A stretch of 64,000 nucleotides of DNA from Xenorhabdus bovienii SS-2004 (GTDB lineage: Bacteria; Pseudomonadota; Gammaproteobacteria; Enterobacterales; Enterobacteriaceae): NCBI RefSeq assembly GCF_000027225.1, contig NC_013892.1:496001-560000 (forward strand), written 5' to 3'. Below the pieces are notes generated by a model. The model saw only the letters and a list, made by a program, of their open reading frames with translations, did not search any database and was not told where the DNA came from. Each line of letters begins with the position of its first letter. The stretch's first letter is position 1. This document shows positions 9,963 to 24,666 of this stretch, piece by piece. A program made the position numbers and the translations under genes.

Positions 9963-10493
9963 TTGAGTTTGCATGAAATTATCGAACTGGTCACAGACTT
10001 CGTAAAAGCCCATGAATATTGGGCAATCCCCATTGTTTTTCTACTTGCTTTTGGTGAATCTCTGGCATTTATCTCCCTGCTGTTGCCTGCGACGATCATT
10101 TTATTAGGATTGGGGGCGTTGATTGGTGAAAGCGGGTTAAATTTTTGGCCAATATGGATAGCGGCAGCAGCGGGAGCCTTTTTTGGCGATTGGGTTTCCT
10201 ATCTGTTTGGTGCCCACTACAAGGACAATGTCGGCAAGATGTGGCCACTGTCACGTCATCCGCAAATGTTAGTGCGCGGCCATCGATTTTTTGAACGCTG
10301 GGGAGTTTGGGGTGTTTTCATCGGGCGTTTTTTTGGTCCATTGAGAGCTGTTATACCACTGGTAGCGGGTATTTGCGCCATGCCGAAACGTCATTTCCAG
10401 CTTGCCAATTTTGCCTCTGCGCTGATTTGGGCCTTCGGTATTTTGGCTCCGGGAGCGTTTGGTTTACGCTGGCTGGCAGAATGGATGGGCTAA
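9963..10493 (+). CDS. DedA family membrane protein
   Basis: Integral membrane protein of 176 residues of the DedA/SNARE-associated (PF09335) family, whose members affect undecaprenyl-phosphate recycling, proton motive force and envelope stability. It has four to five hydrophobic segments, the GDWVSYLFGAHYKDN motif and the basic, conserved FIGRFFGPLRAVIPLVAG segment near residues 118-136. The start is probably TTG at 9963, with CAGGAA about 8 bases upstream; no ATG or GTG lies in a better place. It is co-oriented with rmuC downstream. Which DedA paralogue it corresponds to is not clear. Confidence 0.8.
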   Translation: MSLHEIIELVTDFVKAHEYWAIPIVFLLAFGESLAFISLLLPATIILLGLGALIGESGLNFWPIWIAAAAGAFFGDWVSYLFGAHYKDNVGKMWPLSRHPQMLVRGHRFFERWGVWGVFIGRFFGPLRAVIPLVAGICAMPKRHFQLANFASALIWAFGILAPGAFGLRWLAEWMG

Positions 10494-10612
10494 TTGCGAG
10501 CCGCTTTGCAAACTGAAAGAAACTCATTAAAGAATCTGGACATCTATACAGCATCTATTTAACTTACATTAAGGTGAAGTTAACCGGGGTGAAGTCAGTG
10601 GGAGGCGTATAG

Positions 10613-11968
10613 GTGGATATCCAGTGGTTATACATGCTGATTGGCAGTTTAAGTGGATTGCTGGGCGGAGGGATTTTCGTCTGGCTTTCTGTTCACCAGC
10701 GAATTCAACAGAAAGAGTTGGAACTGCGTGAACTGCATAGTCAGCTTGCTATCAGCCATGAAAAGTTAGAACAGTCCCACTATTGGCGTACTGAGTGTGA
10801 TCAATTAAATCAAGAACTGCTGGCACAGCGCGAAATCAACAGTGTACAGGAAGTTGAATTACGAGAATTAAGCACACGGCTTGAAGAGAGCAGGCTGGCC
10901 GCAGAAGAAAAACAGCGTCTATTGATCAATAGTGAACAACGCCTCAATACCCAATTTGAAAATCTCGCCAATCGTATTTTTGAGCAGAATCGGCGTCGTA
11001 CCGATGAATACAGCCGCCAAAGCCTTAATGACCTCCTGATGCCTTTTCGCGAGCAGCTTGACGGGTTCCGTAGTCAAGTACAGGATAGTTTCGGACAGGA
11101 AGCTCGCGAACGCCATACTCTGACCCATGAAATCCGCAATCTCCAGCAACTTAATGCACAAATGGCAAAAGAGGCGATCAACCTGACGAAAGCTCTGAAA
11201 GGGGATAATAAAATGCAGGGCGATTGGGGCGAAATGGTGTTGGCACGTGTTTTGGAATCTTCCGGTTTACGTGAAGGATATGAATTTCATACACAGGTCA
11301 ACATTAAAACAGAAAACGGTGAGCGCTTTCAGCCTGATGTCATCGTGCATTTGCCGCAGGAAAAAGATGTCATTATTGATGCCAAAATGTCACTGATCGC
11401 CTATGAACGTTACTTTAACAGTGATGATGACACGCAGCAGGCACAAGCGTTACAGGAGCATATAAACTCAATCAAAGGACATATTCGGGGGCTGAGCCGG
11501 AAAGATTATCAACAATTGCCCGGTTTACGGTCGCTGGATTATGTTTTGATGTTTATCCCCATAGAACCGGCTTATTTGGTGGCACTTAATCAAGCACCTG
11601 AATTACTGGATGAAGCATTGAAACATAATATTATGCTGGTTAGTCCATCAACACTTCTGGTTGCCGTGCGTACCATTAATAATCTTTGGCGCTATGAATA
11701 TCAGAGTCAGAATGCACGCCTTATTGCGGACAAAGCAACCAGAATGTATGACAAGATGCGGTTGTTTGTGGATGATATGCAAGGGTTGGGACACAGCCTC
11801 AATAAAGCACAGGAGAGTTACCATCTGGCAATGAAAAAACTGGCTGAGGGGCGGGGAAACCTGATTAGTCAGGCTGAAGGGTTCCGTGATTTAGGTGTTG
11901 ATGTTAAGCGCCCTATTGATTCACAGCTTATTGATAAATCTTTCCAATCATTGCAGGTTAATGAATGA
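10613..11968 (+). CDS. rmuC: DNA recombination protein RmuC
   Basis: Predicted nuclease-fold protein that limits inversions between short inverted repeats. The 451 residues begin with a single N-terminal membrane segment (about residues 5-25), continue as a long coiled coil (about 30-130) and end in the RmuC domain (about 150-430). That domain contains GDWGEMVLARVLESSGL, FQPDVIVHLP and DAKMSL. The start is GTG at 10613 with a perfect GGAGG 8 bases upstream. The order rmuC-ubiE-ubiJ-ubiB matches E. coli. Confidence 0.92.
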   Translation: MDIQWLYMLIGSLSGLLGGGIFVWLSVHQRIQQKELELRELHSQLAISHEKLEQSHYWRTECDQLNQELLAQREINSVQEVELRELSTRLEESRLAAEEKQRLLINSEQRLNTQFENLANRIFEQNRRRTDEYSRQSLNDLLMPFREQLDGFRSQVQDSFGQEARERHTLTHEIRNLQQLNAQMAKEAINLTKALKGDNKMQGDWGEMVLARVLESSGLREGYEFHTQVNIKTENGERFQPDVIVHLPQEKDVIIDAKMSLIAYERYFNSDDDTQQAQALQEHINSIKGHIRGLSRKDYQQLPGLRSLDYVLMFIPIEPAYLVALNQAPELLDEALKHNIMLVSPSTLLVAVRTINNLWRYEYQSQNARLIADKATRMYDKMRLFVDDMQGLGHSLNKAQESYHLAMKKLAEGRGNLISQAEGFRDLGVDVKRPIDSQLIDKSFQSLQVNE

Positions 11969-12043
11969 AGTGTGGATAGGGTTTTGTCAGAAAGGCTGGT
12001 ACACTTGCTATAAATTTTTTTGAATAAAAAGCGGGCAAATAAC

Positions 12044-12799
12044 ATGGCTGATCAATCGAAAAAAACTACAGATTTTGGTTTCCGCACCGTAGAAAAAGAT
12101 GAAAAACAAAATATGGTGGCCGAGGTATTTCACTCTGTCGCTTCGAAATACGACTTAATGAATGATTTGATGTCATTTGGCATTCATCGTATCTGGAAAC
12201 GTTTCACCATTGATGCAAGTGGAATTCGCCGTGGTCATAAGGTGTTGGATCTTGCGGGAGGAACCGGGGATCTGACGGCGAAGTTTTCCCGCATCGTGGG
12301 AGAGAAAGGTGAAGTCGTACTGGCGGATATCAACGAATCGATGTTGAAAGTGGGGCGTGAGAAACTACGTGATATCGGTATCGTAGGCAATGTTAATTAT
12401 GTTCAGGCCAATGCGGAAGAACTGCCTTTTTCAGACAATTACTTTGACTGTATTACCATCTCTTTTGGCCTGCGCAATGTGACGGATAAAGAAAAAGCCT
12501 TGCGCTCTATGTGCCGAGTACTTAAACCCGGTGGGCGTCTTTTGGTGCTGGAATTCTCCAAACCCATGCTGGCACCTTTGAGCAAAGTTTATGATGCTTA
12601 TTCGTTCCATGTTTTACCCCGAATTGGCCAGATGATTGTCAAGGATGCGGACAGTTACCGTTACCTGACAGAATCCATCCGTATGCACCCTGATCAGGAA
12701 ACATTAAAATCTTTGATGGAAGAAGCGGGCTTTGACCAAGTTTCTTACACCAATATGACCGGGGGGATCGTTGCACTGCATAAAGGATTCAAATTCTGA
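12044..12799 (+). CDS. ubiE: Ubiquinone/menaquinone C-methyltransferase UbiE
   Basis: SAM-dependent methyltransferase for the C-methylation shared by ubiquinone and menaquinone biosynthesis. The ATG at 12044 gives 251 residues, exactly the E. coli length; an in-frame TTG 24 bases upstream would only add a non-conserved extension. SAM-binding motif I is [15 protein letters not shown] (about residues 68-82), followed by LADINESML and the family signatures [15 protein letters not shown] and [17 protein letters not shown]. The gene is followed after one base by ubiJ and then ubiB, forming a ubiquinone operon. Confidence 0.96.
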   Translation: MADQSKKTTDFGFRTVEKDEKQNMVAEVFHSVASKYDLMNDLMSFGIHRIWKRFTIDASGIRRGHKVLDLAGGTGDLTAKFSRIVGEKGEVVLADINESMLKVGREKLRDIGIVGNVNYVQANAEELPFSDNYFDCITISFGLRNVTDKEKALRSMCRVLKPGGRLLVLEFSKPMLAPLSKVYDAYSFHVLPRIGQMIVKDADSYRYLTESIRMHPDQETLKSLMEEAGFDQVSYTNMTGGIVALHKGFKF

Positions 12800-12800
12800 A

Positions 12801-13451
12801 ATGGAGACGCCCGAATTAAGTGACAACCTGAATTCTACGGTGTTGTTTCCGGTGCTGACTGCGTTTCTGGAAACGACTCTGAATCATCTTCTGTACCGTG
12901 AAACCGTATTGAAGTCCTCCCGCATGAGGCTGGCAGGTAAGGTACTGTCCATTGAATTGAAAGAAATTAAAACACCACTGGTATTGATATTCAGTGAAAA
13001 ACAGGTGGATGTTTTGAGCCAATGGTCAGAGTCTGCCGACTGTTCGATGAAAACGACGTTCACTGCGTTACTCAAATTGCGAGATCGTCACTGTCTTTCA
13101 TCTCTGATTAACAGTGGTGAAATTGTTATCGAAGGGGATATGCAAGTTATGCAGCAATGGTCGGCTTTGCTGGATATGTCTGAGTGGGATCCTGCTCATT
13201 ATCTTTCCCCTTATGTTGGCGATATTGTGGCAGAAGGCCTCAGCCGGGTGATGAAGGGAAGCATTAAACTTGCCAGTAATGCCATTACAAGGCAGAAAAC
13301 CTACCTTACAGAATCATTGACGGAAGAGTGGCGAGTGGCGCCCAATCCGCTGGAAGTGGCTTACTTTAGTGAAGAAGTCAATGCAGTTGCCAATGATATG
13401 TCTCATATGGAAAAACGGCTGGCGGCACTGGAGGGAAAATATGACTCCTAG
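12801..13451 (+). CDS. ubiJ: Ubiquinone biosynthesis accessory factor UbiJ
   Basis: Lipid-binding SCP2-like accessory protein of the aerobic Ubi complex, which presents hydrophobic intermediates to the hydroxylases and methylases. The product is 216 residues from the ATG at 12801 (E. coli UbiJ 201). It has the SCP2-type N-terminal half (residues 20-130), the conserved [19 protein letters not shown] segment, the EEWRVAP motif, and a C-terminal coiled coil ending in a conserved LEGKY. It starts one base after the ubiE stop and overlaps ubiB by 11 bases, implying translational coupling. In E. coli the 3' part of this gene also yields the small RNA EsrE; no independent evidence for that is visible here. 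Confidence 0.9.
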   Translation: METPELSDNLNSTVLFPVLTAFLETTLNHLLYRETVLKSSRMRLAGKVLSIELKEIKTPLVLIFSEKQVDVLSQWSESADCSMKTTFTALLKLRDRHCLSSLINSGEIVIEGDMQVMQQWSALLDMSEWDPAHYLSPYVGDIVAEGLSRVMKGSIKLASNAITRQKTYLTESLTEEWRVAPNPLEVAYFSEEVNAVANDMSHMEKRLAALEGKYDS

Positions 13452-15069
13452 TGAGATAAAACGCCTTTACTTTATTGTTCGGGTCTTTCTTTCCTATGGC
13501 TTAGATGAGCTGATCCCCAATATTCGTCTGACATGGCCGTTGCGCTTCGGGCGTTATTTCTTGTTCTGGCTTCCCAATCGACACAAGGATAAACCACTCG
13601 GTGAGCGGTTACGCCTGGCATTGCAAGAACTTGGCCCAGTGTGGATCAAGTTTGGTCAAATGCTTTCTACCCGTCGGGATCTGTTTCCTCCAGCTATCGC
13701 CGATCAACTCTCAATGTTGCAGGATCGGGTTGTTTCTTTTGATGGTGCCGTGGCTCGCAAATCCATTGAAATTGCTTTGGGGGGACCGCTGGAAACATGG
13801 TTTGATGATTTTGACTCACAGCCATTGGCTTCAGCTTCTATTGCACAGGTGCATACTGCTCGGCTTAAGGAGAATGGTAAGGAAGTTGTTCTTAAGGTGA
13901 TCCGTCCAGATATCCTGCCTGTTATTAAAGCGGATGTCCGTTTAATGTACCGTATGGCGCATCTGGTTCCTTTACTGCCCGATGGCTATCGTCTTCGCCC
14001 GCGTGAAGTTGTGCGTGAGTACGAAAAAACGTTGCTTGATGAACTGAATTTATTGCGTGAAGCAGCAAATGCGATCCAACTGCGTCGCAATTTTGAAGAT
14101 AGCTCAATGCTTTACGTGCCAGAAATTTATCCTGATTATTGTCGGGAGAATGTACTGGTCATGGAGCGTATTTATGGCATTCCCGTGTCAGACATTGCTA
14201 TGTTGGAAGCACGGAACACGGATATGAAACTGCTTGCGGAACGTGGTGTGCAGGTGTTCTTCACGCAGGTATTTCGTGACAGTTTTTTCCATGCGGACAT
14301 GCATCCCGGCAATATTTTTGTCAGTTATGAACGGCCGGAAGATCCGACTTATATCGGCATTGATTATGGTATTGTTGGTTCATTGAACAAAGACGATAAG
14401 CGCTATTTGGCAGAAAACTTCATTGCTTTCTTCAATCGTGATTACCGCAGAGTGGCTGAACTTCATGTGGATTCTGGTTGGGTTCCAGCCGATATTAATG
14501 TGGAAGATTTCGAGTTTGCTATCCGTACGGTCTGTGAACCTATTTTTGAAAAGCCGCTGGCTGAAATCTCATTTGGTCATGTCCTGTTGAATCTCTTCAA
14601 TACGGCTCGCCGTTTTAATATGGCGGTTCAACCTCAGTTGGTTTTGCTGCAAAAAACGCTGCTGTATATTGAAGGCTTAGGGCGCCAGCTTTATCCTCAG
14701 CTTGATTTATGGAAAACAGCAAAACCTTTTCTGGAAGATTGGTTACACGATCAGGTTGGTATTCCGGCGATTGTGCGCGCATTTAAAGAAAAAGCGCCAT
14801 ATTGGGCTGAAAAATTACCCGAATTCCCTGAGCTGGTTTATGGTGCTCTTCAACAGCATAAACGTTTGCAGACGAGCATTGATCAGATATCGCAGCAATT
14901 ACAGAAACAACAGGTCAGCCAGAAAAAATCTCTCTATTTACTGGGGATCGGCGCGACATTGTTTATCTGTGGTAGTCTGTTTTTCATGACTGACAAGATT
15001 CATCTATCGTGGTGGTTGATGGGGGCGGCAGTCATATCGTGGATATTTGGTTGGCGCAGGCTTAAGTAA
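13441..15069 (+). CDS. ubiB: Ubiquinone biosynthesis atypical kinase/ATPase UbiB
   Basis: ABC1/ADCK-family ATPase needed for ubiquinone synthesis, anchored to the inner membrane. The ATG at 13441 gives 542 residues, matching E. coli (546) from MTPxE-RLYFI onward; upstream in-frame codons belong to ubiJ. Visible features are the KxGQ motif in [15 protein letters not shown] (about residues 69-83), the alanine-rich nucleotide loop [11 protein letters not shown], the catalytic region [15 protein letters not shown] with IGIDYGIVG, and two transmembrane helices near residues 500-540. The 11-base overlap with ubiJ supports one operon with ubiE and ubiJ. A new transcription unit probably begins before tatA, 87 bases later. 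Confidence 0.95.
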   Translation: MTPSEIKRLYFIVRVFLSYGLDELIPNIRLTWPLRFGRYFLFWLPNRHKDKPLGERLRLALQELGPVWIKFGQMLSTRRDLFPPAIADQLSMLQDRVVSFDGAVARKSIEIALGGPLETWFDDFDSQPLASASIAQVHTARLKENGKEVVLKVIRPDILPVIKADVRLMYRMAHLVPLLPDGYRLRPREVVREYEKTLLDELNLLREAANAIQLRRNFEDSSMLYVPEIYPDYCRENVLVMERIYGIPVSDIAMLEARNTDMKLLAERGVQVFFTQVFRDSFFHADMHPGNIFVSYERPEDPTYIGIDYGIVGSLNKDDKRYLAENFIAFFNRDYRRVAELHVDSGWVPADINVEDFEFAIRTVCEPIFEKPLAEISFGHVLLNLFNTARRFNMAVQPQLVLLQKTLLYIEGLGRQLYPQLDLWKTAKPFLEDWLHDQVGIPAIVRAFKEKAPYWAEKLPEFPELVYGALQQHKRLQTSIDQISQQLQKQQVSQKKSLYLLGIGATLFICGSLFFMTDKIHLSWWLMGAAVISWIFGWRRLK

Positions 15070-15156
15070 AGGTTATTTTGCCGTAGCCTTAATAGTGTGG
15101 TTGCGGTATTTTTGAACATATTAGTCGTTATTATTCCCTATGAATAGAGGTCAGTC

Positions 15157-15405
15157 ATGATAAGCATCCCACAATTACTCATTATTGCTGTCATTGTCGT
15201 ATTGCTATTTGGTACCAATAAGCTTCGCTCTCTGGGTTCAGACTTGGGAGCATCGATCAAAGGTTTTAAAAAAGCGATAAGTGATGATGAAAAGTCAGAT
15301 CAAGCTGAGAAAAATAGCCATGATGCTGATTTTGACACCAAAAGTATTGCTGAAAAGTCCACTGTTGCCGAAAAATCAGAGAGCAAAAATAAAGAGCAGG
15401 TATAA
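15157..15405 (+). CDS. tatA: Sec-independent translocase subunit TatA
   Basis: Small pore-forming subunit of the twin-arginine export system. The 82 residues contain one N-terminal transmembrane helix (about 5-21), a short hinge FGTNKL, an amphipathic helix [16 protein letters not shown] and a charged, unstructured tail, as in E. coli TatA (89). The protein starts MISIPQLL, slightly shorter at the N-terminus than E. coli. tatB follows three bases after the stop. Confidence 0.95.
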   Translation: MISIPQLLIIAVIVVLLFGTNKLRSLGSDLGASIKGFKKAISDDEKSDQAEKNSHDADFDTKSIAEKSTVAEKSESKNKEQV

Positions 15406-15408
15406 ACC

Positions 15409-15837
15409 GTGTTTGACATTGGTTTTAGCGAACTGCTGTTGGTGATGGTGATTGGTCTGGTTGTTTTGGGGCCAGAACGCTTGCCTATAGCAGTCAAAAC
15501 AGTAGCTGGCTGGATACGGGTATTACGCTCGCTGGCGGCTAATGTCCAGAATGAACTTGCTCAGGAGCTAAAAGTGCAAGAGCTTCAGGACAGCTTAAAA
15601 AAAATGGAAGAAAAAGTAGATTTGCAATCATTGTCCCCAGAATTAAAGGCATCGATGGACGAGTTAAGGGAGGCTGCTGAATCGCTGAAAAAATCGTATC
15701 AGCTGACTCCTGAAGAGGCTAAAGCGTTAGAAGAGGATGAAACACATTTTCATTCTTCTGTATCTCACTCAGTACCAGAATCGGCGTCAAAACAAAATAA
15801 AAATCAATCTCCTGAAAAAGCCAATAGTGAACACTAA
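15409..15837 (+). CDS. tatB: Sec-independent translocase subunit TatB
   Basis: Forms the twin-arginine signal peptide receptor with TatC. The start is GTG at 15409, as in E. coli, three bases after tatA. The 142 residues show [22 protein letters not shown] (N-terminal helix with the conserved Glu8 and Gly-Pro hinge), a long amphipathic helix around residues 25-95 and a poorly conserved Ser/Lys/Glu-rich tail. It is shorter than E. coli TatB (171), mainly in the tail. Confidence 0.95.
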   Translation: MFDIGFSELLLVMVIGLVVLGPERLPIAVKTVAGWIRVLRSLAANVQNELAQELKVQELQDSLKKMEEKVDLQSLSPELKASMDELREAAESLKKSYQLTPEEAKALEEDETHFHSSVSHSVPESASKQNKNQSPEKANSEH

Positions 15838-15840
15838 AAC

Positions 15841-16620
15841 ATGTCTGTGGATGATACCCAACCTCTTATCGGTCACTTGATTGAGCTGCGTAAGCGGATT
15901 TTAAATAGTTTGATTACCGTGCTGGTGATTTTTCTGGCACTGGTTTATTTTTCTAATGATATTTATCGGCTTATTGCTGCACCGTTAATGGAACAGTTAC
16001 CGAAGGGAGCAAATATGATTGCGACAGATGTCGCATCGCCTTTCTTTACGCCAATCAAACTGACTATTATGGTGTCTATCGTTGTATCGGCACCGATGAT
16101 CCTGTATCAGGTCTGGGCATTTATTGCACCAGCATTATATAAACACGAGCGCCGTTTGATCATGCCCCTGCTGTTTTCCAGCAGTGTACTGTTTTATCTG
16201 GGCATGGCATTTGCTTACTTTGTGGTATTTCCCATTGCATTTGGTTTTTTTGTCAAAACCGTGCCAGCAGGGGTGGTCATTTCGACAGATATCAGTAATT
16301 ACCTGAGTTTTGTCATGGCCCTCTTTATGGCGTTTGGTGTTTCATTTGAGGTGCCGGTAGCCATTATTTTGTTGTGTTGGAGTGGAGTTGTAACGCCTGA
16401 ATCCCTGAAAAGAAAACGTCCTTACATTTTGGTTGGTGCGTTTGTGGTTGGCATGTTGCTAACACCTCCGGATGTTTTCTCGCAAACTTTGCTGGCTATC
16501 CCGATGTATCTGTTATTTGAAGTGGGAATTCTGCTTTCTCAGTTTTATGTGGGTGGACGAAAATCAGGCAGAGCAGAAAACGAATCTGAATATGATGAAG
16601 GTAACAATCCAGAAAAATAA
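15841..16620 (+). CDS. tatC: Sec-independent translocase subunit TatC
   Basis: Six-helix inner-membrane receptor for twin-arginine signal peptides. The 259 residues (E. coli 258) include the N-terminal cytoplasmic HLIELRKRI motif with the signal-peptide-contacting Glu, the periplasmic FFTPIKLT region, and the P-x-F-F-V type helix segments. It starts three bases after tatB. E. coli carries tatD next; here tatD is absent and hemB follows. Confidence 0.96.
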   Translation: MSVDDTQPLIGHLIELRKRILNSLITVLVIFLALVYFSNDIYRLIAAPLMEQLPKGANMIATDVASPFFTPIKLTIMVSIVVSAPMILYQVWAFIAPALYKHERRLIMPLLFSSSVLFYLGMAFAYFVVFPIAFGFFVKTVPAGVVISTDISNYLSFVMALFMAFGVSFEVPVAIILLCWSGVVTPESLKRKRPYILVGAFVVGMLLTPPDVFSQTLLAIPMYLLFEVGILLSQFYVGGRKSGRAENESEYDEGNNPEK

Positions 16621-16651
16621 CTAGCCATCTGCCATTGATGATTATCGCTAA

Positions 16652-17755
<1,104 letters not shown>

Positions 17756-17790
17756 TTATTTTTAATGAAATAGATAAAAAACAGATAATA

Positions 17791-17815
17791 AAAACGGGCA
17801 AAGTAGCCCGTTTTT
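17791..17815. terminator. Bidirectional terminator between hemB and rfaH
   Basis: AAAACGGGC, a 6-base loop and GCCCGTTTTT make a G/C stem flanked by A-run and T-run, so it can stop transcription from both convergent genes. Confidence 0.85.
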
Positions 17816-17820
17816 GCTGA

Positions 17821-18309
17821 TTAAATTTTAATGAATTGCTTATTATCTAATATTTTGGATACTTCTTTGTTGAGAATATTTAATAGGAGAATTGAGCGGG
17901 TTTCTCCATCCGGCTCATTATAAATTGCTTGAATACCTTCGAAAATTCCTTCAGTTATCAGTACAGTATCACCAGTAATTGGGGTTTCAGGTGCGATATA
18001 TTCCTGTTCTGTTGCGGACATTAATTCATCAATCAACGTTTGTGGGACAACAGCAGGATAAGTGCTGAAACGAATAAAATGATTGACGCCTCGCGTTGAA
18101 TTGATAGTCGTGGTATGAATAATCTCTGGATCAAAATTCACAAAAAGGTAATTGGGAAAAAGGGGTTCAGTGACGGTAGTTCTTTTACCCCGAACGATTT
18201 TTTCAATTTTGGCTGTAGGTGTCAGGCAAATAACATCCTGTCTCTCTAAATGTCCTATTGCTCGAGAAATTTGCCCGCGTTTACAGTACAGAAGATACCA
18301 GCTTCCCAT
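17821..18309 (-). CDS. rfaH: Transcription antitermination protein RfaH
   Basis: NusG paralogue that binds RNA polymerase at ops elements and suppresses polarity in long operons for LPS, capsule, toxins and pili. The 162 residues equal the E. coli length. The N-terminal NGN domain is clear (SWYLLYCKRGQ at the start, EKIVRGKRT and EPLFPNYLFVNFDPE), followed by a linker and the small C-terminal domain that in E. coli refolds between alpha and beta forms (GDTVLITEGIFEGIQAIY, ILLLNILNKEV). It converges with hemB. No ops element (GGCGGTAGC type) was found in the window. Confidence 0.95.
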   Translation of the reverse strand: MGSWYLLYCKRGQISRAIGHLERQDVICLTPTAKIEKIVRGKRTTVTEPLFPNYLFVNFDPEIIHTTTINSTRGVNHFIRFSTYPAVVPQTLIDELMSATEQEYIAPETPITGDTVLITEGIFEGIQAIYNEPDGETRSILLLNILNKEVSKILDNKQFIKI

Positions 18310-18397
18310 AATATTCCGACTCCATTACACAATATGTCTAGCATAACAAAACCAAGGCTTCAGGATCATCAATAAAGTCAGAATGTGTGTAACGTGT

Positions 18398-18485
18398 ATA
18401 CCTGATAGATTGCAAATTACAGCGCAGTGGCAAGTGAATGAACGCAGTCAACAAAACAGCAATTTGAAAGATGAGTGAAGGATTC
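18398..18485. repeat. Degenerate intergenic repeat between rfaH and ubiD
   Basis: This segment contains TTGCAAATTACAGCGCAGTG and, about 45 bases on, CAATTTGAAAGATGAG: an imperfect inverted pair with GGCAAGTGAATGAACGCAG between. It resembles the palindromic intergenic repeats of Yersinia, Serratia and Photorhabdus whose arms carry CAAGTTGCAG or CAACTTGAAG (from memory). A second, cleaner copy of the core is at 46287-46320. The remainder of the rfaH-ubiD gap (18486-18684) shows no gene. Confidence 0.5.
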
Positions 18486-18684
18486 AGACTTTTTCAGCAC
18501 GGTAAAACATTCCCTGAATAATGTGATACACAGGCATTAGTTGATTGGATACCATTTTGCTGCATCTGAGCAGTTAAACTCACAAAATATAAATAAATGC
18601 ATTTATTTTTAGTAAGTTATGAGTTTGCCTTGTAACCACCATGGGAGGGTTTATAATGTTCTTCCTCCTTAAAAACCGGCACAA

Positions 18685-20166
18685 ATGAATAATATGAAAT
18701 ACCGTGATCTACGAGACTTTCTTTCCTTGTTGGAACAATCAGGTGAATTAAAACGAATTCGTATGGAGGTTGATCCTTATCTGGAAATGACAGAAATCGC
18801 GGATCGTACTCTTCGTGCCGGTGGTCCTGCCTTATTATTTGAAAATCCAAAAGGGTATTCAATGCCAGTATTGTGCAATCTGTTTGGGACACCTAAGCGG
18901 GTTGCTATGGGAATGGGGCAGGATGATGTCAAGGCATTGCATGATGTTGGCAAATTACTGGCTTTCCTCAAAGAGCCAGAGCCGCCAAAAGGTTTTCGTG
19001 ATCTGGTCGATAAGCTGCCTAAGTTCAAGCAAGTTCTGAATATGCCAACCAAGCGCCTCAATTCTGCACCTTGTCAGGAGCAAGTCTGGACGGGAGATGA
19101 GGTTGATCTTACCCGTATTCCTGTTATGCATTGCTGGCCAGAAGATGCTGCGCCATTGATAACATGGGGGCTTACTGTTACCAGAGGGCCAAATAAAGAG
19201 CGCCAGAATTTGGGTATCTACCGTCAGCAGGTTCTGGGTAAAAACAAGCTCATTATGCGTTGGTTATCACACCGTGGTGGAGCGCTCGATTTTCAGGAAT
19301 GGTGTCAGGCTCATCCGGGAGAGCGTTTCCCTGTTTCTGTTGCGTTGGGTGCTGATCCTGCCACGATATTGGGTGCTGTGACTCCAATTCCTGATACTTT
19401 ATCTGAATATGCCTTTGCTGGATTGTTGCGTGGGCATAAAACTGAAGTGGTTAAGTGCTTGTCCAATGATCTGGAAGTTCCTGCCAGTGCGGAAATTATC
19501 CTTGAAGGGTATATTGAACCGGACGAAATGGCACCGGAAGGGCCATATGGCGATCACACAGGTTATTATAATGAAGTGGATATGTTCCCAGTATTCACTA
19601 TCACCCATATCACCCAGCGTCGTGACGCTATTTATCATTCCACTTACACTGGCCGTCCACCGGATGAGCCTGCGGTACTGGGTGTGGCGTTGAATGAAGT
19701 TCTGGTGCCAATACTACAAAAACAATTTCCTGAAATTGTCGATTTTTACCTGCCACCAGAGGGGTGCTCCTATCGGCTTGCGGTCGTTACGATGAAAAAA
19801 CAATATGCAGGCCATGCCAAGCGGGTCATGATGGGAGTCTGGTCATATCTACGGCAGTTTATGTACACAAAATTTATTATCGTTTGTGATGATGATATCA
19901 ACGCGCGAGATTGGAATGATGTCATTTGGGCGATAACTACGCGAATGGACCCGCAGCGAGATACTGTCTTAATGGAAAATACACCGATCGACTATCTCGA
20001 TTTTGCATCACCGGTTTCTGGGTTAGGCTCAAAAATGGGATTGGATGCAACCAATAAATGGCCAGGAGAGACACAAAGGGAATGGGGGCGCCCGATAGTC
20101 ATGAGTGATGAAATTCGCGCCCGTGTCGATGAAATTTGGGATAAATTAGAAATTTTGAAGCGATAA
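18685..20166 (+). CDS. ubiD: 4-hydroxy-3-octaprenylbenzoate decarboxylase UbiD
   Basis: Prenylated-FMN-dependent decarboxylase of ubiquinone biosynthesis; the cofactor is made by UbiX, encoded elsewhere. The 493 residues align along their whole length with E. coli UbiD (497), with identical blocks such as [39 protein letters not shown] and [15 protein letters not shown]. Two ATGs nine bases apart can start the gene; the first gives M-N-N-M-K-Y, matching the E. coli layout. fre follows after 10 bases, as in E. coli, so the two are probably cotranscribed. Confidence 0.96.
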   Translation: MNNMKYRDLRDFLSLLEQSGELKRIRMEVDPYLEMTEIADRTLRAGGPALLFENPKGYSMPVLCNLFGTPKRVAMGMGQDDVKALHDVGKLLAFLKEPEPPKGFRDLVDKLPKFKQVLNMPTKRLNSAPCQEQVWTGDEVDLTRIPVMHCWPEDAAPLITWGLTVTRGPNKERQNLGIYRQQVLGKNKLIMRWLSHRGGALDFQEWCQAHPGERFPVSVALGADPATILGAVTPIPDTLSEYAFAGLLRGHKTEVVKCLSNDLEVPASAEIILEGYIEPDEMAPEGPYGDHTGYYNEVDMFPVFTITHITQRRDAIYHSTYTGRPPDEPAVLGVALNEVLVPILQKQFPEIVDFYLPPEGCSYRLAVVTMKKQYAGHAKRVMMGVWSYLRQFMYTKFIIVCDDDINARDWNDVIWAITTRMDPQRDTVLMENTPIDYLDFASPVSGLGSKMGLDATNKWPGETQREWGRPIVMSDEIRARVDEIWDKLEILKR

Positions 20167-20176
20167 GAGGGAACGC

Positions 20177-20878
20177 ATGACAACACTGAGCTGTAAAGTC
20201 ACATCGGTTGACTCCATTACAGATACCGTTTATCGGGTTCATTTATTACCTGATTCGCCTTTTTCTTTTCGTGCGGGGCAATACCTGATGGTAGTTATGG
20301 ATGAAAGAGATAAGCGTCCGTTTTCCATGGCATCGCCACCATCAGAAAAACAGACGATCGAGTTGCATATAGGGGCTTCTGAGTTAAACCTGTATGCAAT
20401 GGCGGTGATGGACAGGATCCTGGATCAGAGAGTGATCGATATAGATATTCCACATGGTCAGGCATGGTTTCGTGAAGATAGTGAAAACCCGATGTTATTG
20501 ATTGCCGGGGGAACTGGATTCTCTTATACCCGCTCTATTTTACTGTCAGCACTGGAAAAAAATCCGAACCGCGATATCTCGATCTACTGGGGAGGGCGTG
20601 AATTACATCACCTCTATGATCTGGGAGAATTGCAGGGATTGAGTGAGTGTTATCCCAATCTGGCTGTGGTGCCTGTGGTTGAACAGGTTGATGAATACTG
20701 GCAGGGCAGAACGGGTACGGTCTTGAGTGCAGTCTTAGAAGATTTTGGCAGTTTGGCGAACCATGACATTTATATTGCTGGGCGTTTTGAAATGGCTAAA
20801 ATTGCCCGTGAACGCTTTTGTAGTGAACGTGATGCGTCTATTGATCGCATGTATGGTGATGCGTTTGAGTTTATCTGA
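20177..20878 (+). CDS. fre: NAD(P)H-flavin reductase Fre
   Basis: Reduces free FMN and FAD with NAD(P)H. Here it lies beside ubiD, and reduced flavin supplies many reductive processes (ribonucleotide reductase activation, iron release, and FMNH2 needed to make prenyl-FMN). The 233 residues (E. coli 233) carry the flavin-binding RPFSMASPP motif (about residues 46-54) and the NAD(P)H-binding [14 protein letters not shown] (about 111-124). In bioluminescent relatives (luxG/fre) the same enzyme supports luciferase; no lux genes are in this window. The RBS is GAGGGAA. Confidence 0.95.
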   Translation: MTTLSCKVTSVDSITDTVYRVHLLPDSPFSFRAGQYLMVVMDERDKRPFSMASPPSEKQTIELHIGASELNLYAMAVMDRILDQRVIDIDIPHGQAWFREDSENPMLLIAGGTGFSYTRSILLSALEKNPNRDISIYWGGRELHHLYDLGELQGLSECYPNLAVVPVVEQVDEYWQGRTGTVLSAVLEDFGSLANHDIYIAGRFEMAKIARERFCSERDASIDRMYGDAFEFI

Positions 20879-20913
20879 TCTGAGTGTTTTTGACCCGACC
20901 GTTCGATAACAAT

Positions 20914-20939
20914 AAAAAAACCCGCCCCTGACAGGCGGG
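20914..20939 (-). terminator. Terminator of the fadBA operon
   Basis: Read on the minus strand, CCCGCC and GGCGGG form a 6-bp G/C stem around a 7-base loop, followed by a run of seven T. It lies about 90 bases after the fadA stop; on the plus strand it is close to the end of fre. Confidence 0.85.
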
Positions 20940-21030
20940 AAACGACGGCAACAACTTAATTTCGAGTGATGCAATAGATAAGACAGACAAGGGAAAATGT
21001 TAAAAATCTCAATCGTCAGATACTGAACAG

Positions 21031-24392
<3,362 letters not shown>

Positions 24393-24418
24393 GTCAATCT
24401 CCTCAATGAGTGCATACC

Positions 24419-24435
24419 ATCTGGTATGACCAGAT
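24419..24435 (-). promoter_or_regulatory. FadR operator of fadBA
   Basis: ATCTGGTATGACCAGAT is a near-perfect 17-bp palindrome that differs from the E. coli fadB FadR operator at one central base. FadR without acyl-CoA would repress the operon here. Confidence 0.85.
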
Positions 24436-24666
24436 ACGGTTGATTGTGATTAGTGTGTTAATCGAATGCAAACCAATGATGAATTTTTTGTAGAGCGGAT
24501 CACAGGTAAGATTTATGATGGATGACAATATTTTTTATTATAGTTATGAAAAATATAAATATTGTCAGTCAACCGCACTAAGGTGAGATTTCCCCATGGT
24601 GACACTAAAAATAATGAATTGTGGTAAGATTTATACTCCTGCCAGATAATCAAAAGGTTTATAAAA

